DNA from: Cercozoa sp. M6MM
Taxonomy: Eukaryota > Endomyxa: Ascetosporea
Reading direction: 5' to 3' (one strand)
NCBI GenBank assembly: GCA_040357565.1
Contig: JBDODJ010000095.1
Length of the DNA: 42,198 nucleotides
Each line of letters opens with the position of its first letter. Positions within the stretch are counted from its first letter, which is position 1. The notes under the pieces were generated by a model. The model was not told the origin of the DNA, ran no database searches, and was given only the letters and a program-made list of their open reading frames with translations. A program made the translations under genes and the position numbers. Shown here in pieces: positions 32,979 through 42,198 of the stretch.

Positions 32979-34224
32979 ATGGATTTCCGTGCTTTTCAAG
33001 TTGGAGGTTGAATTTTTGACGATATATTCATGTGATGCGTCTGCAGAGAACACGGTCCGAACTTCAGTTTCGCAAACACTGGAGGGTAGACTTGAACGCC
33101 AGGTTCCGATGAAACAACTGGTTCATCAGGGAATTCTGCACGATCCACGTCACGATGTGAGTTTCAATGATGCAAAGCATCTTCTTGAAGTTCAGATGGC
33201 GCGCGACAAGATCGCTCACAATATCGTGGAGCGACCGAGTATCCACGACCTGCAACTGAAAGGTACGATATCGAGCTGAATCTACACTTTCGATACGGTG
33301 TTTTTATAGGATATATGCCCGACTCTCCTTCGCACAAAGTCGCTCCGTCAATTTCGCCCATGCACAAGAGAATGGACTTCATGTTTGCAAAGCAGAAGGT
33401 TGGACATGAACTTGACCATCGCCATAGCATGCCCGAATTACGCCATGCTGGTGTTGTCCCTGAGAGTCATGTAGCGCCAGCACTGCAAGGTATTGACTTT
33501 CCCAGCTCTTGCCAATTGTTTTGCACGGCAACACTGCTCGCACCCAGGAGCTGCGATGAGCCTTGAAAAAAACCTCGCAAAATCGAACCTCCATCATCTT
33601 TTAAAGCGACGACCTTCGATGCAAGATGTCGTGGATCGTGGCATCTTAAAGAGCGACGAAGTGCCCTATCAGACGCTGCAAACTACCGAGGTGGACGAAA
33701 GTGTGCAGCAACCAACGTTGTTCGGTCTGATGCGCTTGTTGTTGAAAGGTATTTTAATTCACAAAGTCTTTGCGAGGTTTTTTCAAGACTCATCGCAGCT
33801 CTGCTTGTTTCATTTTCTTCTGTTTGTTTGTGCTAGTCGTTTGGCGTATGTCACAACGAAACGAAATCAACAGCGCTCAAAAAATCTATCTCAAACAGAT
33901 GATTATCACCCGCGATGAGCTGATTCTCGCAGCGGCGCAGCAGTACATTGAGTCTCAAGACTACGCTGACTTCAAGGTATCTTTTTAAACCTTTAGTTGG
34001 TTTCGACGATAAAACCATGCGTGGTCAAATTACATCTGCGCGATGAACCAACAGAGCACAATCATGCAGTTGGTCGGTACGCGTCAAAAGTGAAGTCCCC
34101 CGGGCGTGGTGAATTCGATTCAATGCTGTGCCAAACCATACCGGACATGTGCTTGAACTCGACCTTCATGAACTCAACGCGCGCGGCATGGTACGGTCCG
34201 ACGACATTTAATTCAGTTCGTTGA
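32979..34224 (+). CDS. RPEL-repeat protein (actin-binding type), four repeats
   Basis: Exon 1 (32979-33007, MDFRAFQVG) splices to exons carrying four RPEL-type motifs. Repeat 1 is LERQVPMKQLVHQGIL (about 33090-33138), repeat 2 is KIAHNIVERPSIHDLQLKG (about 33209-33262), repeat 3 is VGHELDHRHSMPELRHAGVV (about 33400-33460), and repeat 4 is LHHLLKRRPSMQDVVDRGIL (about 33590-33650), the best match. RPEL motifs bind monomeric G-actin in MRTF and PHACTR proteins. Here repeats 1 and 3 have lost the canonical R-P pair. After repeat 4 comes a segment ending TRDELILAAAQQYIESQDYA and a C-terminal exon ending at the TGA at 34222. I see no SAP domain, basic box or PP1-binding C-terminus of the PHACTR type. 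Introns near 33263, 33489, 33750 and 33976 are phase-consistent, and an in-frame 39-base intron at 33157-33195 is possible. The last exon is the least certain. Confidence 0.75.
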
Positions 34225-35026
<802 letters not shown>

Positions 35027-35087
35027 AACAGATACAGACACACAGACACATAGAAACGACACTACGGAAAAAACAACAACAACTCAC

Positions 35088-35432
35088 CACATCTCGGTCG
35101 CGCTCGGTACGATCTCGCACAGTTTTTAGATGTGTCTGCTCCTTGATCGCGCGTGTAGGAGCACGGAATGGATTGGATGAACTGGACGCGTCAAGGTAGT
35201 TGGGGTCATCCTCAGGGAGCAGGAATCGGCACTTGGTCAAATTGTCAAGACGATGTGCCTGATGGCGCGGCAGCGGTATCCTGACATCTGCGCATTAATG
35301 AAAGAAACCAACATGCGCCCGAAGTTTTTGCCCAAGTGTCAGAGTACCTTGTTCTCGTGCAGCCACAGTCTTTTCGGCATCAAAGAGGGGGGATGTGATA
35401 TCAAGTTCCACATCAAACTCCTTGCCCGACAT
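35088..35432 (-). CDS. 5' exons of an unidentified gene (weak LSm11-like N-terminus), incomplete
   Basis: Two exons are clear, 35432-35348 and 35287-35088, joined in phase across a 60-base intron (GTACTC...GCGCAG). The protein begins MSGKEFDVELDITSPLFDAE and continues LDNLTKCRFLLPEDD, a Ser-rich stretch, PFRAPTRAIKEQTH and RDRTERDRDV, and then meets a GTGAGT donor. The rest must lie beyond the GT array and gap, and I could not identify it. The pattern LD-[IV]-[ST]-S-x2-FD followed by a Pro-rich spacer and an N-x4-C/Y segment resembles the N-terminus of U7 snRNP protein LSm11. No Sm motif is visible to support that, so the name is only a suggestion. Confidence 0.5.
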
Positions 35433-36215
35433 CCCTCGGCACCAAAACCCTAATAGGTGTGCAAACACGTGCTGACACTAATGGCACTGTTTTAGATCAC
35501 AGGCGCTGAAGATTTGTAACTACACTTGTCGTATAGCGTGGATGATTAATTAATAACTTTTAAAATTTTTTTAATAGCCTGCGTGCGGGTCAGGTTCCCG
35601 GTCAGCTGTCCAAGCTCAGTTAGTTGCCTATTGCTCCTTCAGCCAGCTGCTAACATATTGTGGTGACAATTGATCGCAGCCATGGGACAATCGAATCTAC
35701 AATTGTATGTGCACCAACCATGAAGTCGACTTCTGCGTCTGCGGCGTCTGGGGAACGTCAAAAGGGGAGTTGTATGGTCCTACCCTAAGAAGGCGGTAGA
35801 CACGGCCATGCTCTTGTGACCCACTCCAGACTGGTGCAGGGGAACTACATAGTTGGTTTCCTAGAAGACTCAACTAACTGACTACCGTACAATTGTATGG
35901 TAAACGAAAAAAAAAAACAACACGGCAAACGTGCGACCCGAGCCAACACCTGCGGCGTCCAAAAATGCCGAGCCGGTCTACAGCTGTTGTGCAGCTCACC
36001 GTCTTCTCTTCAGATCCGATAACGCGAGCGTAGCAACGAAAACGAAGCGCGACAGGCATTCGCGGGTCATTGCTGGGCACGCGATGCCTCAACCAGTGGG
36101 CGTCAACCGCCGGCAACACCACATCGAAAGAGAGATCAACCGACAGAACAATGCTTAACTGCGCAACATGAGGGCACCCACGAATGCAACGCAAAACGAC
36201 AGCATCGCGCAAAAG
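35433..36215. other. Spacer between the incomplete gene and DPM2
   Basis: It holds dispersed-repeat copy D (35735-35864) and AT-rich sequence near 35545-35575. Open frames here (for example 35874-36212 on the minus strand) show no family motif. It presumably includes the promoter of the minus-strand gene starting at 35432. Confidence 0.5.
35735..35864 (+). repeat. Dispersed repeat, copy D
   Basis: The copy matches the others with GCGTCTGGGGAACGTCAAAA, GGGGAGTTGTATGGTCC, AAGGCGGTAGAC, CTTGTGACCCACTCCAGACT, GGGGAACTACATAGTTGG and the terminus TTTCCTAG. The common 3' terminus of A, C and D at GTTGGTTTCYTAG marks a real element end. Confidence 0.75.
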
Positions 36216-36505
36216 CTACAATACAGCCAAAATACACAGTAAAAATACCAACACAGTGGCAGGGAGAAGGAACATGGCAAGCGGCAGTCGAAGCGCCCAT
36301 TCCACTGGCGGAAAGAAGGTTTGCACAAAGTGATCGTCGTCCACAAACGGCTGCACACGAACAAACCCTGAACATAAGAAAAAGGAACGCATGCGATGGT
36401 GTTCCAATGAATTACCAAGATCAGCACCCAAAACGTGTAGTATGCCATGCCAAGCAGAGTAATTGAAAGGAGTAGTGCTCCTAGTTGACGGTCCTTGTTC
36501 AGCAT
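36216..36505 (-). CDS. DPM2: Dolichol-phosphate mannosyltransferase regulatory subunit DPM2
   Basis: Two exons, 36505-36416 and 36350-36216, give 74 residues (usual length about 80-85). The protein starts MLNKDRQLGALLLSITLLGM, and AYYTFWVLIL follows; the splice then joins PFVDDDHFVQTFFPP, and the second membrane span is LPLAMFLLPATVLVFLLCIL. Two transmembrane helices, the YYT.WV block and the acidic/His loop between helices are the DPM2 pattern. DPM2 sits in the ER membrane, holds DPM1/DPM3 together and supports dolichol-phosphate-mannose synthesis for N-glycans, GPI anchors and O-mannose. The short C-terminus lacks the usual basic tail. An alternative splice to GTATTT...TTGTAG would change the end but breaks the second helix, so I prefer this model. 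Confidence 0.85.
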
Positions 36506-36857
36506 TGGCACAAACAGGCGGGAGAAAGCACAACGAAAAGGCCCAGCGAACAATAGTTATGTTATTTTTATTTTTATTTCTATTCCTTAGACAAGGACAA
36601 GCTCCGTCGGTCCGGCGGTGTATGTCTGATAAATTAGACCAGTGTGCAGTGCCCAGAACGTGTGTACTATTTATGGAATCACTCGTAGCGCGTTTAGTAC
36701 CGGCGAGGCACTGTTTTGTTTCGCTGCCTGCGTCGATGGCGCGCGCTGTTGGCAGCGCTGACAGCAACTCCGGCAGCATCGTGTTTCGTCTGTCGTGGCG
36801 GGTGGTATTTTATACGCATAAGCGTTTGAGTGTGCACAGACATTGTCCTGTCTCATA
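36506..36857. promoter_or_regulatory. Divergent promoter region, DPM2 / PEX1
   Basis: These 352 bases lie between the two start codons. A T-rich run with TTTTTATTTTTATTTCTATT (about 36564-36583) and a nearby TTAG lie closest to DPM2. No other element was recognised. Confidence 0.45.
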
Positions 36858-37259
36858 ATGCAGGACAACGGGGAGACACAGTCGGTCTTCGTGGGCAGTC
36901 GTGGCGGCACGTGCGCCGATGGCGAGATCCACATCCCGACCGGTCTGGTACGACGCGCCTGTGGCCTGCATGTATGTGCACTTTCTGAGTGTGTATTGGA
37001 CAGGCCCAGTGTCTGGGTGTGCGTGAAGGCATTCGCGTGCGAGTGACGCGCATCAGTGATCACATTGCGAATCACATGTGCCGTGCCAAGTCGCTGGTAC
37101 CACATGTCTTTGTGTCAGTGAATGTATGCTCTCGTGTATGTGCCTCCGTACCCTGCAGGAACTGGAACCAAAGGATGCCGACGACTTTGAGATAGTCTCC
37201 ATCAACGCAGGCTCGGTGGAGCACGAGTTACTCGGCCAAATCGACGTCTTCAATCTTGC

Positions 37260-37317
<58 letters not shown>

Positions 37318-40300
37318 CACACAAATTTAATGCATATGTGCGTGTAGCACAACACAACCGAGTTCCCACTCTGGGTCAACGGTGCTCGCGTTTTTCTGAT
37401 TGCTCGTGCGCCTGCCAATCACAGTGGTATGTATGAAAGGAGGGTGAGTGGAGGTAAAACTGTACGCAAATGAGGGCGATACAATAGGCATGCGTTTTGT
37501 CAAGCTGTGTCTCGGAGACGAAGTCGCCGTGGTGCCCAAGGTTCGACCGTCGTCGGCTCAGGACAAGGCACCGTCACCACCTGTTGCTACAGGTACCACT
37601 CGTGCCACAGCTTCAGAGAAAACGCTTGCTGCAAGTCCGAGGACGAAAACCGATCGATCGCCAGACGAAGGAACGTGTTTGCGCGTATCAACGGTGCCAC
37701 ATGAGCTGCGCGACTGTGTGCACACAGCGCACGTGTTGGTGGCACCGTCTTCTAAACTGGCAGACGGTGCTCAGGTGACGGTGCACGTTTGCTCACTAAA
37801 CAGTGATCCCACCGGTGATGTCAACAGTGACACCGATGATGCGAGCACTAACTACGACGGTGCCTTGCGTTTCTCGGCACGTGCGCATGTGTGCGAGACA
37901 GTGTATGACGGTCACGTTGCTGTGGGCACACTAACGCGTCGAGCACTCGGTTTGCGCGTCGGTGCGCCAGTGACACTCCATGTGCTCAATCACTCTGACA
38001 ACTTGGGTGACTCGAGTGACCACGCAGTGGGTGACCACACGCACGTGCTGGAGGTGGCACTGATCCCTCTTACCGTAAGTGACAGTGTCAATGACAGCAC
38101 CGAACACGAGGCCTTTGACAAGTCGCACTTCCTTTTTGACCTTTCTGAAAGCAGCGATGAGAACGAGCGCGACGGTGCCGCAACGAACGACTTAATGCAG
38201 AAACTACGCGCCGACGTGGCGGAACTCGGTGCTGACTTTGTTTGTCGCGACGGCGACTTTCTCGGTGAGGCTCGTCTGCGACTTGTTCTGTCGGTACACC
38301 TGCCATACTTTTCTTACCCAGATGTACAGACGCACTGTGTGTATGTGTGTGTATGTGTGTGTGTGCATGCAGGAGAATAGGACACAAGTATCCCTGGGCG
38401 AAGTACTTCGAGCACTCAACCAAGACACCTGCACGGGCACTCTGCTTGCGGCAAAGCACGTGCATGCCCAGGCGCATGACGACACCGTTGAACCGCACAT
38501 TGAACTTCCGGTATGTATGGCCAAGGGGGGGGGGTGGTATAGAATGCATGTATCTACAGGAGGACACACTACCGTACGCGTTGAAACTAGCTAGAACTTT
38601 GGTGTCGCCCGAGTTCAGTGCGCTGGTTGCACAGGTACGTTCATGTATATGTGCCGGCTCTGCTGTGTACTGAGTACATGTGCGGTCTGAGCGCAGAAAG
38701 AGCTCTGCCGCACAGGTGTTGTGTTTTGCGGTGACTGCGGCAAGTCGCACCTGGCCTCTCAACTGCGACACTTTCTGTAACCTCTCCTTCCCTTCCTATT
38801 TAGTCGCCCTGTATCCTTCTACCTACAGACACGAAGAAGCACAACCAGTGTACACTGAGATTGTGCAATGCCGTGACTACGGCGCCCTGTCCATTGCGGT
38901 ACCCTATGTCCACTCGTAATCCGCAGTTCCTCCTACTGTTGCTCCCAGGCGGCAGTGGAGCGACTGCGGCGTCAACTGCGACGTGCACAGCAGTGTGCAC
39001 CGTCACTGGTCTTCCTTGATGATGTCGACACCTTATCTGTATTTTACCTCTCTTCTCGCCTGTGGGTGTTATGTCTACCTCTGTACGTGACAGAGAGACG
39101 CGGTGGTGCAGTGGCTGCGCGACCAAGCAAACACACTCGCGAGCAGTCGCGGTGCTCCCGTTGCTTTCTTGGCCAGTGCGCGCAGTTTCCATGCCGTGCA
39201 CGCTGCCTTGCGCTCCTTTTCTGTGGTACCTGGTGACGCTAGGATAGAGTGAAAGAAGGCCAAATACTTTTTCTCGGACAGTTATGCCGAAAGCGCGAGT
39301 TGCCTAGTCCAAGAGCGTCACATCGACGACTTGCGCTTTCTGTGTTCTCGTGTGTACCTTCACTTCAATATTTAATGGTTTGTGTCTGCTACCTCTCTCT
39401 TTCTCTATCGACAGAAAACCAACGTGTCTGAGGCCTTACTTGATAGGGTATGAATTCTTGCTCGTGCATGTGTTGAGACAAGTGAATAAACTGGTGCATG
39501 TAGGTGCAAGTCGAGCTTGGTGCTGAGATGCGTCATTTCACATTGTCACAACTGAGGAAATTGGTGGCACGTGCACTGCACTATGCTAATGTTCGCACCG
39601 CCGGTGACTCGAACGCCCCCAGTGATTTCACTTGTGACATGTGCGATTTTGTCCGTGCGCTGGAGAGTATGCACACGACTACTGAACAAATCGATCAATG
39701 CATTGAGTGGTACCGTTAACATCCTTATCCAGTGTGCCCCTTATTTACCCCTCTCCCTGGCGTTTGCAGGCAATACCTCGGCGGTTTAACGCAGGCCAAG
39801 TGCGCCGTGTCGCACATGCTCGATGCACCGCTGCGCTTCCGTGAGTTGTGGCGCCGCGCTCCACTGCCTCCCCAGAGAGGTACATTTGTTTCCTTTCTGT
39901 ACACCCCCCACCCGTTACCGCCCTGTGTGTCAGGTTTACTGCTGTTCGGGGCACCAGGCAGCGGTAAGACAGCACTTGCGTGTGCTGCCGCGCGACGCTT
40001 CCACCTCAACGCTATCCTCGTGAAGGGTCCCGAGCTACTCGACAAGGTGACCCTGCAGTGCTTTTTTTTTGTATCTGTCAATGCGTGTGTTTGTGTATAA
40101 GTCTGTATGTAGTACATTGGCGCCAGCGAAGAAAACGTGCGCCGTGTGTTCGAACAGGCACGATCGCAGGCGCCAGCACTTGTCATCTTGGGTAAACCAG
40201 GGTACACCAATGCATGCTTGCACATGTATGTGTGTTTGCACAGATGAGATCGACGCATTGGCCCCACCACGTGGTGCTTCGACCACTGGGGTCACTGATC

Positions 40301-41108
40301 GCGTGGTTAATCAGCTTCTGACTCTGCTTGACGGTGTCGAAGCACGTGGTGACGTCTTTGTCATTGGTTGCACCTCTCGGTACCTGTGTTTCTTGGTTTT
40401 TTAATGATTTGCTGACATCAGTAAGTGCGTATAGTCCGGACCGTGTTGACCCGGCCTTGTTGAGGTAGTTTCTTATCTTGTACTGGGTACTGGGCGTGAA
40501 TACACTCGGAGTAGACCCGGCCGGCTCGATCAAATCGCTGAGTGTCAACTTGGTACGATGCGTGTGCCCTCCCAGTGCTTCCCTGTACCCTAATGCGTCG
40601 ACAGACTCGCTAGAAGAAGCAGTTGCCGTGCTGGAGTGCACTATGCGAAGACTAGGTTCGCTTGCTGACGATATCGACTTGACGCAGATCGCGCGATCAT
40701 TACCGCAGCACTCGGCGGTACTCTTATGTTTTCTTCCCAGTCAACACACATGTTTGTATCCTGCACTAACATGACAGGCCGACCTGGCGGCCGTGCTGTC
40801 CGAAGCACAATTGCTCGCCGTGCAAGAAGCCACGGAGCCTGCCGAAGTGTCCCCAAAGAAGCTACAACCGCAATCGCAGCAAGTACAGATCGCAAGGTCA
40901 CATATCGAAAGTGTTTTGTCAACGTCACACCCGTCGTTGCGAGAGGTATTGCCTGTTATTATCGAGTCTAAAGTTTTAAATGACGCGTGCACAGTCGGAA
41001 AAGATGCGTTTTGAGCGCATCTACTCGCAGTTCCGGCGCTCTCGTGACGGCGACGTACGTGCCGACGATTCGGACCTCGAATTTGGCACCAAACTTGTGC
41101 AAGTTTGA
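36858..41108 (+). CDS. PEX1: Peroxisomal AAA+ ATPase PEX1
   Basis: The N-terminal PEX1 double-psi domain is clear: [14 protein letters not shown], then [30 protein letters not shown] and, after an intron carrying a CA array, [26 protein letters not shown] and [11 protein letters not shown] long exon (about 37448-38293) forms the linker. D1 has [17 protein letters not shown] (about 38717) and Walker [14 protein letters not shown] (39001-39037). D2 has [19 protein letters not shown] (Walker A 39948-39971), [35 protein letters not shown] and [14 protein letters not shown]. The C-terminus reads [20 protein letters not shown], and the stop is 41106-41108. PEX1 with PEX6 extracts ubiquitinated PEX5 from the peroxisome membrane. 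D1 Walker A lacks the standard GxxGxGK spacing, whereas D2 is intact. Many short introns interrupt it, and the region 39.05-39.5 kb is the least certain. Confidence 0.93.
37262..37322 (+). repeat. CA dinucleotide array in a PEX1 intron
   Basis: About 60 bases of CA repeat lie between the exon ending IDVFN and the exon starting TEFPLWVNG. The array is intronic and of defined length. Confidence 0.9.
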
Positions 41109-41199
41109 TCTGAACCGGGAAACCGGTGAATGCACTGGCGCCAAACTAACACATTTCACGAGAAGTACTGACTTTAACTTCCTTTGGCGGGGGGACTAG

Positions 41200-41840
41200 T
41201 TCAAACTCGTTGCTACTGTACATACGTCGATACAAACAGCAAAAAAGATACCACAGTATAAGTCGTTCTGTTCTTCAGGCTTCGCACAACAGGATACACG
41301 CGTTGATGACGATCCGCCATTTGCACACAAAGCAGTTTCAACTGCCGATAGTGCTACAGCGATAATCTCAACGTACACAAGTCTGCTCTGGAGCGATCAT
41401 CGAGCGATCACTTTTGTCCAAGTGACCTGCTGACTTTGGTGACATCGCCTCTATATCTGCGTGTTGGCTTCTCTACTGGGTGCGAGTTGCAGCTGCAGCC
41501 CCTCCAGACTCTGTCTACGGACTCTTCCCAGCGACATCCTGCTCTGGTTTGTCCTGTCCCAGGAACTTTTCCCTGACCAAACAGGCTCTACTGTAACTGT
41601 TGTGCCTACCGTGGTGCGCGCGTTTGATCCGCTTCAGAGGCAGACTCTCGCCGCGCAGGTTAACACTTCTGTATACTGTTTTGTGTTGGGCGTTTTTCTG
41701 CCACGTGCGACTTCCCATCTTGTGGACGAGTTTCTGCCTGCGTTTTGCCTTGAGGAACGCATTTCCGTGCGCAGAACCCGCGTGTAAACGAAACAAAGAC
41801 GGAAAAGGAGGAAGAAGAGACTACGCCCGCGTTGAGATAG
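41200..41840 (+). CDS. Possible small gene, unidentified
   Basis: Between PEX1 and the kinase start there are coding-like segments on the plus strand. One reads DILLWFVLSQELFPDQTG and VVPTVVRAFDPLQRQTLAAQ (about 41540-41658). It splices in phase (CAG|GTTAAC ... GCGCAG) to an acidic tail NPRVNETKTEKEEEETTPAL, stop at 41838-41840. Upstream, 41201-41420 is open and reads FAQQDTRVDDDPPFAH. The start and first exons could not be fixed and no family is recognised. The stop lies only 8 bases before the next gene's ATG, so these exons may instead belong to a transcribed leader or may not be coding. Confidence 0.35.
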
Positions 41841-41848
41841 ACTGAGAG

Positions 41849-42013
41849 ATGGGTTGCTGCGGCAGCACGACGGTGCAGCCGATCAACCCGCACCATGTCG
41901 ACCTGTCACACTTTGACATGCTCAAAGTGGTCGGTCGCGGTGGTTTCGGCAAGGTAAACGCCGTGCGACACCGACGCACACAGCAGCTCATGGCGATCAA
42001 GCGTATCGACAAG
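41849..42013 (+). CDS. Ser/Thr protein kinase, YANK/STK32-like, first exon (cut by window end)
   Basis: The exon encodes 55 residues: MGCCGSTTVQPINPHHV, LSHFDMLKVVGRGGFGKVNA, then VRHRRTQQLMAIKRIDK, and ends at a GTATCT donor. The glycine loop GRGGFGKV and the ATP-binding lysine in MAIKR are in place. The layout (short N-terminal tail, then HFxxLxxVGxGxFGKV about 25-30 residues in) resembles the YANK (STK32) branch of AGC-related kinases. Gly2 with Cys3/Cys4 is the usual signal for N-myristoylation plus palmitoylation, so membrane attachment is likely. The rest of the kinase lies beyond the window, after an intron filled with GT repeats. The subfamily call rests on the N-lobe only. Confidence 0.8.
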
Positions 42014-42048
42014 GTATCTGTGCTTGTGTGCCAGTCCCGAGCCCCTCG

Positions 42049-42198
<150 letters not shown>

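Noticed and set aside
35874-36212. Minus-strand open frame downstream of DPM2
   Set aside because: It would need an extra DPM2 splice that destroys the second membrane helix, and its sequence has no recognisable domain.

Overview
This is nuclear DNA from a eukaryote. Protein-coding genes are interrupted by many short introns (mostly about 50-70 nt, GT...AG), and the proteins belong to mitochondria, peroxisomes, the ER and the cytosol. The coding sequence is of mixed base composition. Genes are closely packed on both strands and several are arranged head to head. A cytosolic-type multidomain acetyl-CoA carboxylase, a soluble-type adenylyl cyclase with two catalytic domains, a mitochondrial acyl carrier protein, PEX1 and DPM2 together suggest a unicellular protist or an early-diverging fungus-like or holozoan lineage. 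I cannot assign the lineage from sequence alone. All gene models below were assembled by eye from reading frames, splice sites and family motifs.

Layout, left to right: a secreted I9-type proteinase inhibitor (120-709, +); a gene-free stretch with repeats (710-2180); a CANT1-type apyrase with 13 exons (2181-4524, -), head to head with a mitochondrial ACP (4799-5293, +); a decayed LINE (about 5600-6253); ribosomal protein uL6/RPL9 (6395-7019, -), head to head with exosome subunit RRP42/EXOSC7 (7383-8691, +); an unrecognised Gln-rich protein (9115-11228, +); a gene-free stretch with an inverted repeat copy (11229-12292); full-length acetyl-CoA carboxylase (12293-24588, +), split by several dozen introns; a fold-back element with a G-rich tandem core (24931-25135); an unrecognised coiled-coil protein (25332-27206, -); a soluble adenylyl cyclase-like gene (27365-32337, -), head to head with a four-RPEL actin-binding protein (32979-34224, +); the 5' end of a minus-strand gene whose next intron holds a large CA/GT array and an assembly gap (35088-35432, -); DPM2 (36216-36505, -), head to head with PEX1 (36858-41108, +); a doubtful small gene (about 41200-41840, +); and the first exon of a YANK/STK32-like kinase (41849-42013, +), cut off by a GT array at the window end.

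Functionally this is mainly a housekeeping region. ACC supplies malonyl-CoA in the cytosol, mitochondrial ACP serves type II fatty acid synthesis, PEX1 recycles peroxisomal import receptors, DPM2 supports dolichol-phosphate-mannose supply, and the apyrase probably clears nucleoside diphosphates in the secretory path. The less ordinary content is the intron architecture (very high density, frequent GTAC 5' splice sites, C-only tracts), the fold-back and dispersed repeats, the cyclase/RPEL divergent pair, and two sizeable genes I could not name.
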